DNA from: Acanthosepion lycidas
Lineage: Eukaryota; Mollusca; Cephalopoda; Sepiida; Sepiidae
Assembly: GCA_963932145.1 (NCBI GenBank)
Contig: OZ010573.1
Coordinates: 94,238,784-94,302,783 of the forward strand
Length of the DNA stretch: 64,000 bases
Direction: 5' to 3'
The position numbers were made by a program, and so were the translations under genes. Below, piece after piece: positions 1 through 14,729 of this stretch (positions are counted from its first letter, which is position 1; every line of letters begins with the position of its first letter). The notes under the pieces were generated by a model, which worked only from the letters and a program-made list of their open reading frames with translations, was not told the origin of the DNA and ran no database searches.

Positions 1-840
1 TAGTACCGGAGAGTTATAAGTCTGTGATAATAATTCCTTATGGGTGTTCTTCATTGTATCGTGGCAGATATCTGCACCAACTACTTGTTATAAGCATTTC
101 CAATAAGTGTGGCTGGTTCTGCACAAACCTTCACCAATCTAAAATCATTAGGTATAGCGTTTCTGTGGGGGTGTCCATTTTTCTTGCTTTTGACAGAACT
201 CAAAAAAATAGAAGTGTCAAATCTTTCTAACATGGGTTAAGTTTATGTACGGATACGGAGAATTATAGTTTTCTATTAAGAAGCGCCAAAGATTTTCTTA
301 AAAATGATTCGCTTTGTATAAGGTACATTATTTTACATACATGATCTACATTTGTTAAAGTTAAAAAAAAATATTGATTACAAAAGGAAAACGTTCTTTG
401 TTAACTATTCTAACAAAAATGTGAGCACAGGAAGTGACTCCAAAATCATGTAATTTTTGAACGCATTAAAAGATTGTTTATCTAAATTAAATTTCTAAAA
501 CGTTCTACTATCGACCAATTATTCTACTCTCTTTTGATCAGCGGACATAAAAATAAAGATATACGTTTTAAGACAAATGTTTGTGTTGAAATGGGGAAAA
601 AGAAACTTTCTTGATTAGGTGAAAATACAATTGAGAATTTGTAGATGCAACATTACAATATATAAATGGAACGCTCTCATTTTTTTTTTCAGGAGAGAAA
701 GAGAAAATGACAGAAAAGGTGTTAGAAAGAGAGATGACTGGAGGTGATCATTTTTTATAAAAGGAGCGATGAGGGTCACGCGCTTCATTTTGGAGTGTAA
801 TAGTAGTAGCCGCCCAAAAATTTGAGGATCACATAATTCC
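1..840. other. unrecognised AT-rich sequence
   Basis: I see no coding region, RNA gene or known repeat here. Short open frames have no recognisable protein signature. Confidence 0.5.
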
Positions 841-877
<37 letters not shown>

Positions 878-891
878 ACGCACACACACAG

Positions 892-979
<88 letters not shown>

Positions 980-980
980 A
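841..980. repeat. compound (CA)n-(TA)n-(TG)n-(GA)n microsatellite
   Basis: A run of CA dinucleotides passes into TA, then TG, then GA. Open frames across it are only repetitive Tyr-Ile, His-Thr and Val-Cys runs. Confidence 0.97.
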
Positions 981-1146
981 ATAAGAAATAATGAAATATA
1001 ACATACCATTAATCTTCATCTCTTTCTTTGCTTTTTATTATTTTTTTCATTTCTCTCTTGATAATTGACGAAGCTTTAATAAAGTGAAACATGTTAGATT
1101 ATGATTTTTCGACTTGCTCTTTATCTTATCGGTTCCCTATCAATAT

Positions 1147-1149
<3 letters not shown>

Positions 1150-1224
<75 letters not shown>
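1150..1224. repeat. (TA)n array
   Basis: A pure TA dinucleotide tract of about 75 bp that can form a self-complementary hairpin or cruciform. Confidence 0.97.
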
Positions 1225-1227
<3 letters not shown>

Positions 1228-1460
1228 TGTGTATCTCGACAGCAATCCCTCTTTTATGAAGTTTCGTTCTATTATTGCAAGGTAGTAGTATACGGTTCAC
1301 CTGAAAGGACATGTCGCATAAAAAGAAAAATGTATGCACTTTATATGGTGTGTAGGTTTCGTATGTGTGTGTGCGTGTGTGCGTGTGCGCGCATGCATGC
1401 GTTGCGTGTGGTTCATCTACTTTGTTTTTGCCAGGATGTGACTATATATTCGTTCCCGCA

Positions 1461-1575
<115 letters not shown>

Positions 1576-1852
1576 CAGTCGGTTATGTGCCATTCGTGGT
1601 ACACATTTATATGATCATGTATCTTTCGACGAGGCAGATTTTTTTACCACAGTAGGTTGCCATTTATTTTAGCAGTTGACTAGTTGACATCCAAGGTTTT
1701 AGAACCCGGTCTATCCTGCTATTTACCCGTAACTTGAGGGAGGTAACGATTCATACATTTCCCACAGGTATTTTCACGTAAGTGAATATAAATGGAACTC
1801 AGCTCCCAAATTCCTCAATCCGAGCCGCTATCCATTAATCCACCGGGCCTTC

Positions 1853-1855
<3 letters not shown>

Positions 1856-1935
<80 letters not shown>
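1856..1935. repeat. (TA)n array
   Basis: A pure TA tract of about 80 bp. It lies directly against the left arm of the inverted repeat at 1939-2102. Confidence 0.97.
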
Positions 1936-1937
<2 letters not shown>

Positions 1938-1938
1938 T

Positions 1939-2102
1939 AGTCGGACCATACACAGACAGACACACAATGCATGTAGTTACAGTATAATATATATATATAA
2001 TATCTATTGTACTATCATAAAGAAATATATCTATTATATTATTGTAAAGATATCTATACAGTAACTACATGCATTTTGTGTATGTTCGTGTATTGTCCGA
2101 CT
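1939..2102. repeat. imperfect inverted repeat with 42-bp arms
   Basis: The left arm (1939-1980) and right arm (2061-2102) are reverse complements with a few mismatches. The inner ends share atgcatgtagttac and the outer ends share agtcggac. The 80-bp spacer is AT-rich. This looks like a small fold-back element or MITE remnant. I do not recognise the family and see no transposase. Confidence 0.8.
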
Positions 2103-3709
<1,607 letters not shown>

Positions 3710-3944
3710 TATTTATTTAAAAATATGATTGCAACGCTACATAAGAGTCCCCATGTTTCAAAACAAGAGCTGAAAACTTCAATATAATTATTTGAATTAA
3801 ATTGAATTAAAGTACTAAGCTCTGTTCCATCTTGAAGCGAAATTTTTGGGGAATAACTTATTCCTGAAATTTACGCGTTTTATAAGTATATTCATTATTG
3901 AAATTATTTTTTTTTATTTTTCTATTTTCTATATATTTTTACAA

Positions 3945-3958
3945 ACACACACACATAC

Positions 3959-4030
<72 letters not shown>
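3945..4030. repeat. (CA)n-(CATA)n-(TA)n microsatellite
   Basis: CA dinucleotides grade through CATA tetranucleotides into a TA tract. This gradation is typical of microsatellite mutation. Confidence 0.95.
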
Positions 4031-4031
<1 letters not shown>

Positions 4032-4253
4032 CGATCCCGTCTTGAAGTAGTCGGATGTCTAACAATACTGCAGAGATACAGCGAACCAGTCTGTGTGCGG
4101 ATGACAATATATATGCTTTCTGGAAATCCGTTTGAATTCTCTTGAGAGTAGGGTAATTTTAAAAACAGTGTCTCCTACTTGCATTAACGTATTGCTCTTC
4201 ACCTGGCGTATAGAAACCGTTATACAGCAAAACTATCTGCCTGTGGATAACAA

Positions 4254-4254
4254 T

Positions 4255-4311
<57 letters not shown>
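4254..4311. repeat. (CA)n-(TA)n microsatellite
   Basis: A CA tract passes directly into a TA tract. Confidence 0.95.
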
Positions 4312-4315
<4 letters not shown>

Positions 4316-5251
4316 CATAAAAATTGAACATTGTTAACAAAAATAACAATGACAATGTAGTAGATAAAAACAGACATATAATACTACCTACAATTTCTGT
4401 GACATCCACTATCCAAAAGCAATTATCTAATATCAATAACATAAATGTAATGACAACCACATCTATAACTATTATGCATACGATCAGAAACAAATTTCTA
4501 TAAGCATAATAATTCTGAAGCAAGTATATTTATATAATAAACCACCAGAACTTCTCTCCACATAACTTTTGCGAAACTTGTTGTAATTTTAAAAAGTATG
4601 TCTATCAACACAAAAGGAGTTTTATATATATTAAATCATCAAATGCATTAGTTATAAATAGAAATATATTCAACTACAATTTTCATGAAAAGAAAATCAG
4701 GCTTATTAAAATAGAAAGTAACTTACTGAGACGAAAAATTCTCGAGAGTGTCACTATTGAATCTAATCTAAATATGAATCAGCGCCACAGATTTATTTCA
4801 GAAATTTCCCTTCCTGAAAACCCAATCCAAAATCCAGCATGATTATAAAAATATAAGAAAAAAAAGAAAAAAGAAAAAAGAAAACGGTTAAATTCCTAGC
4901 ATCATACTGTTTAAAATATATAACATATGAGCTAATCCCAAACTAAAATAATTTAAATATTAACTTTTGTAGCATTCTCAAAAAAACATCTTTTATTCTC
5001 TTTTGTTTATTAGATATTAAATTATGTTACTTGGCGACGTCCATAACTTACCTCTACTATTCCTGGGCGTTTCTTTTACTTATTAATCTTGACAAATTAA
5101 TAAAACTTTCGCTCTTGTATATAAATACTTGTTACAAAATAAATTCCTTAAATTTGGCTTGATAAAGTGCGCCAGATAACGAAACGCGGCGGATAAGATA
5201 GGTTTTCTATTTGTCTTCGTACTTATTGTCATTTTACTGATGTACTCTATT

Positions 5252-5253
<2 letters not shown>
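4312..5253. other. unrecognised AT-rich sequence
   Basis: No coding or repeat feature is recognised. A short A/G-rich tract occurs near 4855-4885. Confidence 0.45.

Positions 5254-5341
<88 letters not shown>
5254..5341. repeat. (TA)n array
   Basis: A pure TA tract of about 88 bp. Confidence 0.97.
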
Positions 5342-5344
<3 letters not shown>

Positions 5345-5499
5345 CTATGGGTAAATTATCGCCATATTATGTTTTAATTTCGCATATGCGCGTAGCTACT
5401 TTTAGATGTTGTCGACTGTACATTATAGTAGGAACTGCTGGTCACCGTCTTTGATAATATGACGCAACTCACAGTACCAGTAACTTTGAAACGGCATAC

Positions 5500-6530
<1,031 letters not shown>

Positions 6531-6779
6531 AATAGCCCACTAGTACAATTATGGATTATCCTACTTCGAAATACGCCCTAATAACAGTTATGCCTCTTTC
6601 AAAATAATATTTTCGAACCAGTATCGTTTGATGTGCCACCTTCTAATAGCGTCTATGATCTGAACATTCATTTGAGAACATTCATAAAATACAGGGAGTC
6701 ATTCTAGTGTTTAACGGACCTCATGTAAATTGAAAACCGTTATGATTGATATAAAAAACAAAAAGATTTGAAGCAACAA

Positions 6780-7040
6780 GTATGTGTTTCTACAGAAGGA
6801 TACTGAGAATGACATGCATCGAACATATGAGTAACAACGAAGTTTTAGAGAAAGTGGAAACAAAAAGGACTCTTCTACAGAACGAGACAGTTGAGGTTTC
6901 TAGTTTACATCATTAGGAAAGAGGCCTTGGAAAATACGACACTCACAGGAAAGATTAAAGGCAAGCGTGGCATATGAAAGCAACATATCACCTAACTATC
7001 AAGTTTGTCTAAATGGATGGCAGGACAGTAGACAAATGCG
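6780..7040 (+). mobile_element. RTE-type LINE, 3' fragment of reverse transcriptase ORF
   Basis: Plus-strand conceptual translation gives the conserved C-terminal stretch of RTE-clade proteins: FYRRILRMTCIEHMSNNEVL, then a KRTLLQ-like segment and a GLGKYDTHRKD-like segment, ending near a WMAGQ-like motif. There are in-frame stops, so the fragment is dead. Only the region after the RT catalytic core is present, which fits 5' truncation during target-primed reverse transcription. Similar tails occur at 22690-23166 and 54860-55243, and a longer copy at 19870-22690. Confidence 0.7.
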
Positions 7041-7839
7041 TCAAGACGATAAACTCAGTGTTATCTATGGTTTCAGTGTGGAAAAATTTCAAATGAGATG
7101 ATTTTGAAAGTTTACAAAAGTTTTCACTATATTGTTGCATGTATGTGACACCTGGATTCCTTACGGGAGAGATATGTAAAGGTTGGCTGAATATTAATAA
7201 GTGTATCCCGGCCGTATATTGTGCATCCTGTGCCAAATCTTCGTGAGTGACGCTGGTATCTCCGGACGCAGTATGTCTACGAATATACTTTGTGATACTT
7301 CAGTGCCGGTTGTGTTTGACTCGTCACGCAGTCAGGATGAAGAAAGATTGGATGTCTAAGTAGTTTCTATAATGAGGTTCAACCGAGGAAAAAAAAGACT
7401 AGTGCAAACCTCAAAATAGAGATTTAAAGATAGCATCAATAACACACTTATATTTGCCAACATCATGCAAAATGACAAGGGAAACCTAACCATAGATCAT
7501 ATATGATAGGAGAAAACAATTCCCAATTGTAAGAGAGCCTTTTGAATGGAATAATTTAAAAGTTAATCAAGGCTCGTAGGTGTCTTGACGTTAATTATCC
7601 TGGTACAGAACTTTGCCTATCGTTTATTGAAGATGGCCGCATCTTTTTATGCAAGGAAACCTAAAAGAAACTATGCCACATCCAAAGAGAAGTATTTTCA
7701 TTATATGTGAGGCAGCAATTATATAATTATAAACGAGGCCCACTTTTTACCACATATGCACGAGAGATTATAAAGACTTAGCGGGACAAAACAGCCAGAT
7801 CTGCGCTGCCTATCCTGAGTAATTACTGACGGCAAGTTC

Positions 7840-7840
<1 letters not shown>
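7041..7840. other. unrecognised sequence
   Basis: No gene, RNA or known repeat recognised. The 75-residue minus frame at 7009-7236 has no recognised motif. Confidence 0.45.
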
Positions 7841-7841
<1 letters not shown>

Positions 7842-7915
<74 letters not shown>

Positions 7916-7965
7916 AACACACACACAGAGTGAGATAGATATATATATATGTGTGTGTGCAATCC
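7842..7965. repeat. (TA)n-(CA)n microsatellite
   Basis: A TA tract of about 70 bp is followed by a short CA tract, an interruption and a TA/TG tract. Confidence 0.95.
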
Positions 7966-7989
7966 CATAATATTCTGAGTTCAATCAAT

Positions 7990-9085
7990 TCGAAGTCCTG
8001 ACATCTACAGCAGATACGATTGGATGCGTTGGTCAGAAGTTCTCTTCCAACTCAATATTCGACTTGGAGTACCCACACCTGATTTACCGACTAAGACAAA
8101 AACTCTACTAAGTGAGATGCGCAAAACCCCGTCATTGGTCTCAGATATCATTTGTAAATTAGACGCTAATTTAGCAACCAGAGGTGACGGGATTACAGTC
8201 ATCGCCCTAAAGAAATGTCCTCTTGTGCTGGCTTCAATTCTCTCCTAACTCTACAACTATGTTTCCTGCTTTTCAGCTTGTTGGATACCCTCATCTGTAG
8301 TTACTGTTTTAAGAACTCTGGAAAACTTTCTAACCCCTATATTAGTCTCCTACCGCTTTTCAGCAAAGTATTCGAGGCTTTAATCAAAGCGGAAGTGCTT
8401 AAGCATCTTACATCTGACGATCTACTCACTGACAAAAAATATGGCATCCGTTTTGCCAGGTCTACCGCTGATATGCTAATGTTCATCAATGAATATGTAT
8501 GTCAAGCTATTCATAATAACGGTGAATCTCGAGCTGTGGGTTTAGATATTCGACGGCGTTTAACAGGGTTTGTCACGGTAGTCTTCTACGTAAACTCCAG
8601 AGCTACGGCATTAATGGACGACTGTTTGATTTACTCCAATCTTCCCTATCAAATCGGGAAATAAAGGCCGTTTTGAACGGTCTCGAATCAAGATGCTTTC
8701 ATGCAAACGCGGGTGTCCCCCAAGGTTCTAGCCTGGGTTTAACACTGTTTCTGATCTTCATCAATGATCTTCCTACGTGAATTTAAGCGTGCTACGAGAT
8801 TGGCATTTAGGTTCCACCTATTTTCTGTTGAATTAGTCAAATGTAACCGCCACTACTACTCCAACAATTTCTTTTCTCGCATTTCCTACCTGTGGAACTA
8901 TCTTAAGTTAACTTGTATCTCTGATAACTATAATCTTCAAAAAATTAAATGCAACTTCAATCACAATCTTCTTTTCAGCTTTTATTCTTTCCTTACCCCG
9001 CGCATATCCAGTATTTTCTCTCACCTTCACTCTTTATAACCCCTGCGCACTAGTGACATTCCCGTCTTGCTTGGGGTGAAATGAG
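7990..9085 (+). mobile_element. jockey/CR1-group LINE, internally deleted and decayed
   Basis: Plus-strand frames give pieces of a LINE reverse transcriptase. There is a linker region with GDGITVIALKKCP at about 8190, then LLPLFSKVFEALIKAEVLKH and LTDKKYGIRFARSTAD (8340-8480), then GVPQGSSLGLTLFLIFINDL (8710-8775). The sequence then jumps straight to the protein C-terminus (EFKRATRLAFRFH, then DNYNLQKIKCNFN, 8780-8965). The palm segment carrying the catalytic YADD is missing, so the copy has an internal deletion at about 8775 as well as stops and frameshifts. It ends with the family's 3' signature cttgcttggggtgaaatg at about 9068-9084. The same family occurs at 28605, 29183, 38872, 43318, 49340, 50080 and 50520. 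Confidence 0.85.
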
Positions 9086-9835
9086 AAAAAAACTCAAAGA
9101 GATAAAAGAATTTAAACAACCGATTTCAAAAATCAATAATTCCAGGCTTTCATTAAATTTTATAATGAAGAAAGAATTCCTGGAACTATCAAATGACCAA
9201 TTCTCAGCTAAAATTTTTAAGAACAAAGCGGTCTGTTTATTCCGAGCTCAACTGTCTTTGGCAATCGCGTTAGATCAATTATTTGATAAGACTTCAACAG
9301 GGAAGAATATGACTTTGTTTAATTTTATTCAGCAAAAGACCTATACTTATACATGAAAATATACAACTAATACAACACGAAAAAGATATCGACCCTCGCA
9401 TTCTGTCTGTTGTTCTCGCCGGGAGATTGAAATGTTTTCCTTCATTTTTTTACCAGAATGTTCGCACTCACTTTATTTGAACTGGAGATATATGAAATAT
9501 TTGATCTCGTCGTATCAGTGTCTCGCGAGAATGTGGCTTTTTATTCCTTTGTCATTTTACAGCAAGAGGTTAATTTAAAAGATGCCCTCTTGTTATCACG
9601 ATTGGACATCAGAGAAACATTATACTCTCCGAAAATCTCTTTCAGTTTCTCACAAATATGCATGAGAATATTTTACAGATAAACAAAACTTACGTGACTA
9701 TTCGAAATTCTTTGAAAATCGCGAATCAGTATTTCAATATTAAAACCTTTTAACTTTTTTATAGGCACACTAACAACATTTTTTTCTGTTTAGCTTAGTT
9801 TCATTTATATTATTTGCATTCGGAGCAATGCTCTT
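9086..9835. other. unrecognised sequence
   Basis: Open frames at 9081-9356 and 9458-9682 (plus) have no recognisable domain. No repeat is recognised. Confidence 0.4.
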
Positions 9836-9905
9836 CTTTATTGTTATTACGACGTTTCGGCCATTTTAACATCCAGCCTTCATCAGGTATCTGTCCTTAA
9901 GAAGA
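9836..9905 (-). repeat. hammerhead-like stem-loop motif in a repeat
   Basis: On the minus strand this reads CTGATGA, one extra A, GGCT, a loop, GGCC, then GAAAC (9854-9896). The two conserved boxes and the intervening 4-bp stem resemble the core of a hammerhead ribozyme (CUGANGA, helix II, GAAA). The extra base after the first box is not in the standard consensus, and I could not identify helices I and III. Motifs of this kind are known in Penelope-like elements. Confidence 0.5.
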
Positions 9906-10069
9906 TAGGAGTTGGTTCGGGTATTTGCACGCATACAATTTGTAAGTTCAATGCTTGGATTGTGTAGTACGATTTACTGTGAATGTCTGAGCAGGACTAA
10001 AATAAAACAAGGTGAGATATCGCTGGACTTGGACTTGGTGGAGTTTAATCTATATATATATATAGATCA

Positions 10070-10300
10070 AAAGACGGAGCCACGGGATCATTTACGACTG
10101 AATAGAGACTTTGATCTTTTGTGCTGCATCTAAGCTACGCTTAGAAAAAAAGCATTTTGGCATTTCGACCTAATGTAATGATTAGCGAGCTCGTCTCAGT
10201 AGAACAATCACGATTGAATAGAGAGTTTGATCCTCACTGGGTACTCATTGATGCTGGCCTTGTACCCCATCTAATCTACGCTTAGAAAATCACTATAAAT
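10070..10300 (+). mobile_element. tRNA-derived SINE (family A), two adjacent partial copies
   Basis: The second copy (about 10165-10300) has a tRNA-like A-box region (taatgattagcgagctcgtc), a B-box-like gagtttgatcctcac, and a tail block ctaatctacgcttagaaaatcac. The first copy (10070-10150) keeps gactgaatagagactttgat and ctaagctacgcttagaaa. The same blocks recur in reverse at 34620-34740 and 35291-35525, and in forward orientation at 51722-52260. That recurrence supports a dispersed Pol III SINE rather than a true tRNA gene. Confidence 0.75.
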
Positions 10301-11118
10301 TATGAGACGATTTAATTTTGAAGGTCGTCTAGATAGAGACACACCTTCAAATAGGCCGGAGGTTCCAACTGGTGGACATTGTGATAATAAGAAGCAATAT
10401 GATGATTAAAGTTTGAATTTAAAAAAATAAAAATTTCAACGATTCCTTCTAGAAATTCATAGACGAAATAATTTAATACTTGCTTTATTTTTCAGCTTGA
10501 TTCTTTCGCCAGATGGAAAAACGACAATTTTTTTCTTACTAAACGTCTTCAGATACACGGCGCCTGATCCACTCACATTAACGTATTACTGAGTGACGTG
10601 TGTGAAAGAAATGTCCGAGGAAGATGTACAAAGCAGAAGATGTGTTGATATCGCGAATTAAAAGTTATTTATCCTATAGTTGGAGTGGTTATGTATGAAA
10701 CGTTTGGGGAATAATCGACTAGATGTTTCATATAGTAGCGGTTCTGTTCCTAAGTAAAACAATCTTCGTATCAAATGGATAACAATGGAATAGAGCTGAT
10801 TAAAACTTGTGGATGTAATGTCACAGGTTTTCGCTCGAAAGGACTCAGATGTTGATGCTTAAAAAATGAGCCCGGGCAAACATTTTCTCTGGAAATAGCG
10901 ATATGCTTGCTTCGTTACGTTTGCAGTAAAGATTTGTAGGTGAGAAATAAGTTCTATCCTGCAAGTCGTGGATCTAATTTCTAGGTAGGAAAAGGATGAT
11001 GAGACAGTTTCAACACAGATATGACAGCAAAATCACTAGGCTGATTAGATTGATTTGAAGATCCAACCATGTTACATATTTCTAAGACACTTTTTATTAG
11101 GCACATACTGTTTTGTAT

Positions 11119-11120
<2 letters not shown>
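10301..11120. other. unrecognised sequence
   Basis: No coding or repeat feature recognised. Confidence 0.45.

Positions 11121-11188
<68 letters not shown>
11121..11188. repeat. (TA)n array
   Basis: A pure TA tract of about 68 bp. Confidence 0.97.
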
Positions 11189-11193
<5 letters not shown>

Positions 11194-11269
11194 TCCGCAA
11201 TTTCGTCCAGGTTACCGTTCTTATTCTCTGTCTACTTTTCTGGTTACATTCAATTTCATTAAATCATTT

Positions 11270-12010
11270 GAATGGTCCGTGCCAAATTAGAAAATTAAAA
11301 ACAAAATATTACACACTCATAAGTACTTAATTACGCTAAAATAAAAATGCCATTGACATCTCATTTTAACATATCTATTTACAAAAATTACAAAAAAAAT
11401 ATCTTGAAAGACGAGAGAATAATTTTATTTAAGAAAATCACCACGGATATCAATCACGGTCTCCTGTACTTCATCTGGGCGGTCTTTTTGTTTAAGTTCG
11501 TGAATGCTAACATAATCCTTGCCTTCAGTTCATCTTTGGAGTTACAAGGTGATTTTTGATCTCTTTCTCAACCTCACCCCACACATAATAATCAAAGGGA
11601 TGTTTTTCTTAAGCCCAAGTCTCTTCCGATGGCGGAAGGCAATTGAGACATCAATTTTCAGAGACTTAGCAAAGGCTTCCGTCATATTCTTCATTTTAAT
11701 CTCCAGTATGCCAAGCAGATGATCTTCGTCGACGTAAGAAGTTCGTCTGGAATGTGGTTGATTTTTTTAGTTTAAAATCAGCCTGACGAAATCTGCTGAA
11801 CTACTTTTTTTATTTTTTGCTGACCGAAGAGCCGAATGTGTTTTTCTTTTCTTATTTTTTTTGTCGGAGTTCCGATAGTTACTCATTTTTGAAATTCACC
11901 GAGCAACTTTTATCGCCCATCTTTAAAGCATTCATTTTTGGAGAGAACGTCAATATTCAATAATGTCTAATCGGCACAAAAACAAATGCCAGTGTCAAGC
12001 TGCGGTCATT
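11270..12010 (-). mobile_element. mariner/IS630-type transposase remnant
   Basis: The minus strand encodes DYYVWGEVEKEIKNHLVTPK (about 11540-11610). This is the conserved segment that follows the last catalytic Asp of mariner-like transposases (family pattern PLDYxVWG). It is followed by a segment with an FTNLN-like motif typical of their C-termini. Upstream, minus-strand pieces such as SLKIDVSIAFRHRKRLGL may belong to the same ORF. Stops and frameshifts interrupt it, and the central catalytic region is not recognisable, so the copy is inactive. I could not define its terminal inverted repeats. Confidence 0.6.
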
Positions 12011-12480
12011 TTATATAGGCAAAGAGCATCGTGCACGATTTTTTTTGCAGTGATCAAAAGTTTGGAAATTAGATCATGAAAAAAATGATTCCTTTATTAT
12101 AGTGCGACGCTTTTTGTTTTCATCCATTTAATGTTCATATGAGTAATAACTTTACGTTTTTACTGGGGAAGAATTCACAACAGGACTAATGAAACATCCT
12201 ATCTGACTTAGTTGTTTAAACTAGTACTATGGTTTGAAGCTTTCAAAATATTCGCCTAATTTCCAGTTTCGCCAGAATTTTTCTTGCACTCTTTGAAATT
12301 AGTCCTAGTTTTCTGATAATTACTGGAACGACTTCAAATATATTATTTCATACAAGCATTAAATTTTCATACCGGAGGGTCACAAGATAGATAACGTCAG
12401 AAAAGCTCCACGTAAAACCCTATCATTCACTTCACAATTCGCAATATTAACAACTTCTTTCCTCCCACTTTTCTCTTCCA
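12011..12480. other. unrecognised sequence
   Basis: Nothing recognised. Confidence 0.45.
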
Positions 12481-12482
12481 AC

Positions 12483-12523
12483 TCCTCCTCCTCCTCTTCT
12501 TTTTCTTTTTCTTCTTCTACGCA

Positions 12524-12561
<38 letters not shown>
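12483..12561. repeat. (CTC)n/(CTT)n then (ATT)n microsatellite at the 3' end of an R4-like LINE
   Basis: A pyrimidine tract (12483-12518) is followed by (ATT)n at 12525-12561, which abuts the 3' end of the minus-strand LINE. Read on the minus strand, the LINE runs directly into (AAT)n. Confidence 0.9.
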
Positions 12562-13655
12562 GGTTTTATCTCCTTTGGTTTTTGTGGTTTACTCATTTCT
12601 TTCCCGGGCCCGGTCAGAGACCTAAGGTCAGAAATAGCATCATGACGTTTTCCACTTTTTGAAAAAAAAACACAAAACTCACATATTTCACATAGATAAA
12701 TCTCGTCATAAGGTGCGGGTTGTACTTGTGAGTATAATTTTGTATTTCTCCAGGGATTCATTCAATGAGTCTATTGAAAAATTTACACTCAATCCGAGGG
12801 ATCCAAATAAAACAAGAATTGTTAATGTCCTCATGACCCACCTTTTTGAGATTTCAATTTCAAGGTTCTTGTATTTTGCTAGTTTTTTGTAGGTCTTTAA
12901 CATACATCGCAGTCTACACGGAATGCCATGTCAATAAGGAGGTAAATTTTGTCTTTGCGGTCTCTAATTGCGATGGTAGGGCGATTAGCTTTGACTATTC
13001 TATCTGTGTGTAATGTAAAGTCCCATAAAATTGTTACAGGTACTATCTCCGTAACCGGGCCAGACTGGTGTTCATACCAATTTCTTGCAGTTTAGAAGTA
13101 GAAGTGGCTGAATTTCCAGTGCAGATATTGGCCTACTCTGTCGTGACATGTTTTATATTGAGTGGTTACAAATACTACGCAATCTGATTCAAGATGGCCA
13201 ATTGTTTCTGTAAATTTATCACAAAATCTGCATTTTGGACTAACAGAATTTTTCAGTATGTGTGCTTGGTAATTTTTAGTTAGCAAGCATTGGTGGTGTG
13301 CTGCAAGAATATAATCTACGGTTGCAGCTTTTAAACCTGCACTACGTAGCTACTAATGGATACATGGTTTGTCTACATGAGATAGTTTGGTATGAGCAGG
13401 GTATTGGCCATGATCACTTGTTATTGATTCTGTATCTAATCGGTTGCTTTTAGCTTTGTTTTCTTTTTGCAGCTTCAGTCCGAACTTTTTTGCTTTACTT
13501 GTATTCTCTTCACCCACTTGAAACTCCATTTTGAACTTGTTGCCCTCGTTTATTGCTAAATAATTTCGCTTACTACTTTCATGTTCTTTTACACAAATCA
13601 TCACCCAGTCTTTTGTAGTTTCCCGGTATCTTTCGAGGCCAATTGTTGTAGTTTT
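12562..13655 (-). mobile_element. R4/Dong-like LINE, 3' part: CCHC motif and restriction-like endonuclease
   Basis: Minus-strand pieces in order are: a linker with GNKFKMEFQVGEENTSKAKK (13353-13604); a CCHC finger C-x2-C-x8-H-x4-C in CRFCDKFTETIGHLESDC (about 13180-13240); and the endonuclease block RPTIAIRDRKDKIYLLIDMA (about 12925-12985). RPD..D and (L)ID.A are the conserved residues of the restriction-like endonuclease of R2/R4-type LINEs. Here the Asp of RPD is Thr (12969-12983), and stops are present, so this copy is dead. The rest of the element continues at 17661-18435 on the far side of the gypsy insertion. A parallel copy lies at 60018-61708. Confidence 0.85.
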
Positions 13656-13660
13656 GTAAA

Positions 13661-13908
13661 TATTGTGAGACCGGAAACTACCTACACAATAGACTCTTCC
13701 AGGCCTATATTAAGTAGGTAGACATAGCACTCTACAGAGAGTGATAGAGAGTGACACAGAGAGTCTAGTACGACTACCAGTGTTGGACACTAACTTATAG
13801 TAAGCTCTGCTTACACTATCTCTGTAACCTATTGTCAATATATCTTTCTTACTTCTAATCCGTGTTCCGTGTTTTACTTCTGTGGGCCCAACTTTGGCAC
13901 CCACATCA
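13661..13908 (+). repeat. 5' LTR of the gypsy element
   Basis: The LTR starts tattgtgagaccgg and ends cacccacatca, and matches 17368-17655. It is about 40 bp shorter than the 3' LTR, because the internal GAGTGA-type array (13731-13760) has fewer units. About a dozen substitutions separate the two LTRs, so the insertion is not recent. Confidence 0.92.
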
Positions 13909-13909
13909 G

Positions 13910-13922
13910 TGGCGACGAGGAT
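13910..13922 (+). other. primer binding site, tRNA-Ser(GCT) type
   Basis: tggcgacgaggat begins one or two bases after the LTR. It is complementary to the 3' end of animal tRNA-Ser(GCT), whose acceptor arm ends ATCCTCGTCGCCA, as far as I recall that sequence. Partially decayed repeats of this leader occur at about 13974 and 14041. Confidence 0.8.
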
Positions 13923-14729
13923 TCTAGAAACGCATTCACGATGAACCTAAGTACCTTACCAATCTCACATCTGGGTCGACGAAGAATTCTAGAAACGGAT
14001 TCACGTCGAAAAACCGCAATACCTTGCCAGTCCCACAACAGTGGCGACAGAAAGATTCGAGGATTTCGTTCTCACTATACCAATAGCAACAGTACTCTAA
14101 AAATACACAGAAACTCCAAGCGTTCCAACAGCAGTGTTGGACTTCAAATTAAGCTGGTATTAATAAATTAGGGATTTAAAAGCTAAACACACAGCGTCGA
14201 CATATATTCCAATACCAAACGCCATTTACAAACTAGCGATTCGACATCTACGGAATATCAAAGTCTGTCCAATACGAGAACGATTTCTACACACCCACAC
14301 ACACAGAAAAAAAAACAGTCGTTCGTAAAAAAAGCTGACAACACAAGATCAAGTGCTACCATTGTACTCAAGTTTTCGGAAAAACTATCGAAAAACTTTT
14401 TATGTAACTGAGTTGAACTCGGGCATAAAATTACCCCCCCCTCAAATTCACGTAGGTGAGTTTTCTTCTTTTTGTACTTTTATTCTTTTTGTACCTTTCT
14501 ATAAAAAAATACATAAGTGTGGTGAAAAATTATTCAATTACGCTAAAATTAACGGAACCACGGAAAAAAAGCTAAACACACATAATTAGTTTAGTTTAAC
14601 TATTGTCTGTCCATATTTTTTTCTGTAAAAGAAAAAAAAAAGGAACAAAAATCTATCAAGATTTTTTTGTGTACCTCCTCTTAGTACACGTGTTTCAAAG
14701 CAACAAAAAAGCGCTGTCATTTTTTAAAT

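Noticed and set aside
13869..14171. A 100-residue open frame at the LTR/leader boundary
   Set aside because: It overlaps the 5' LTR end, the primer binding site and the triplicated leader, so it is noncoding element sequence.
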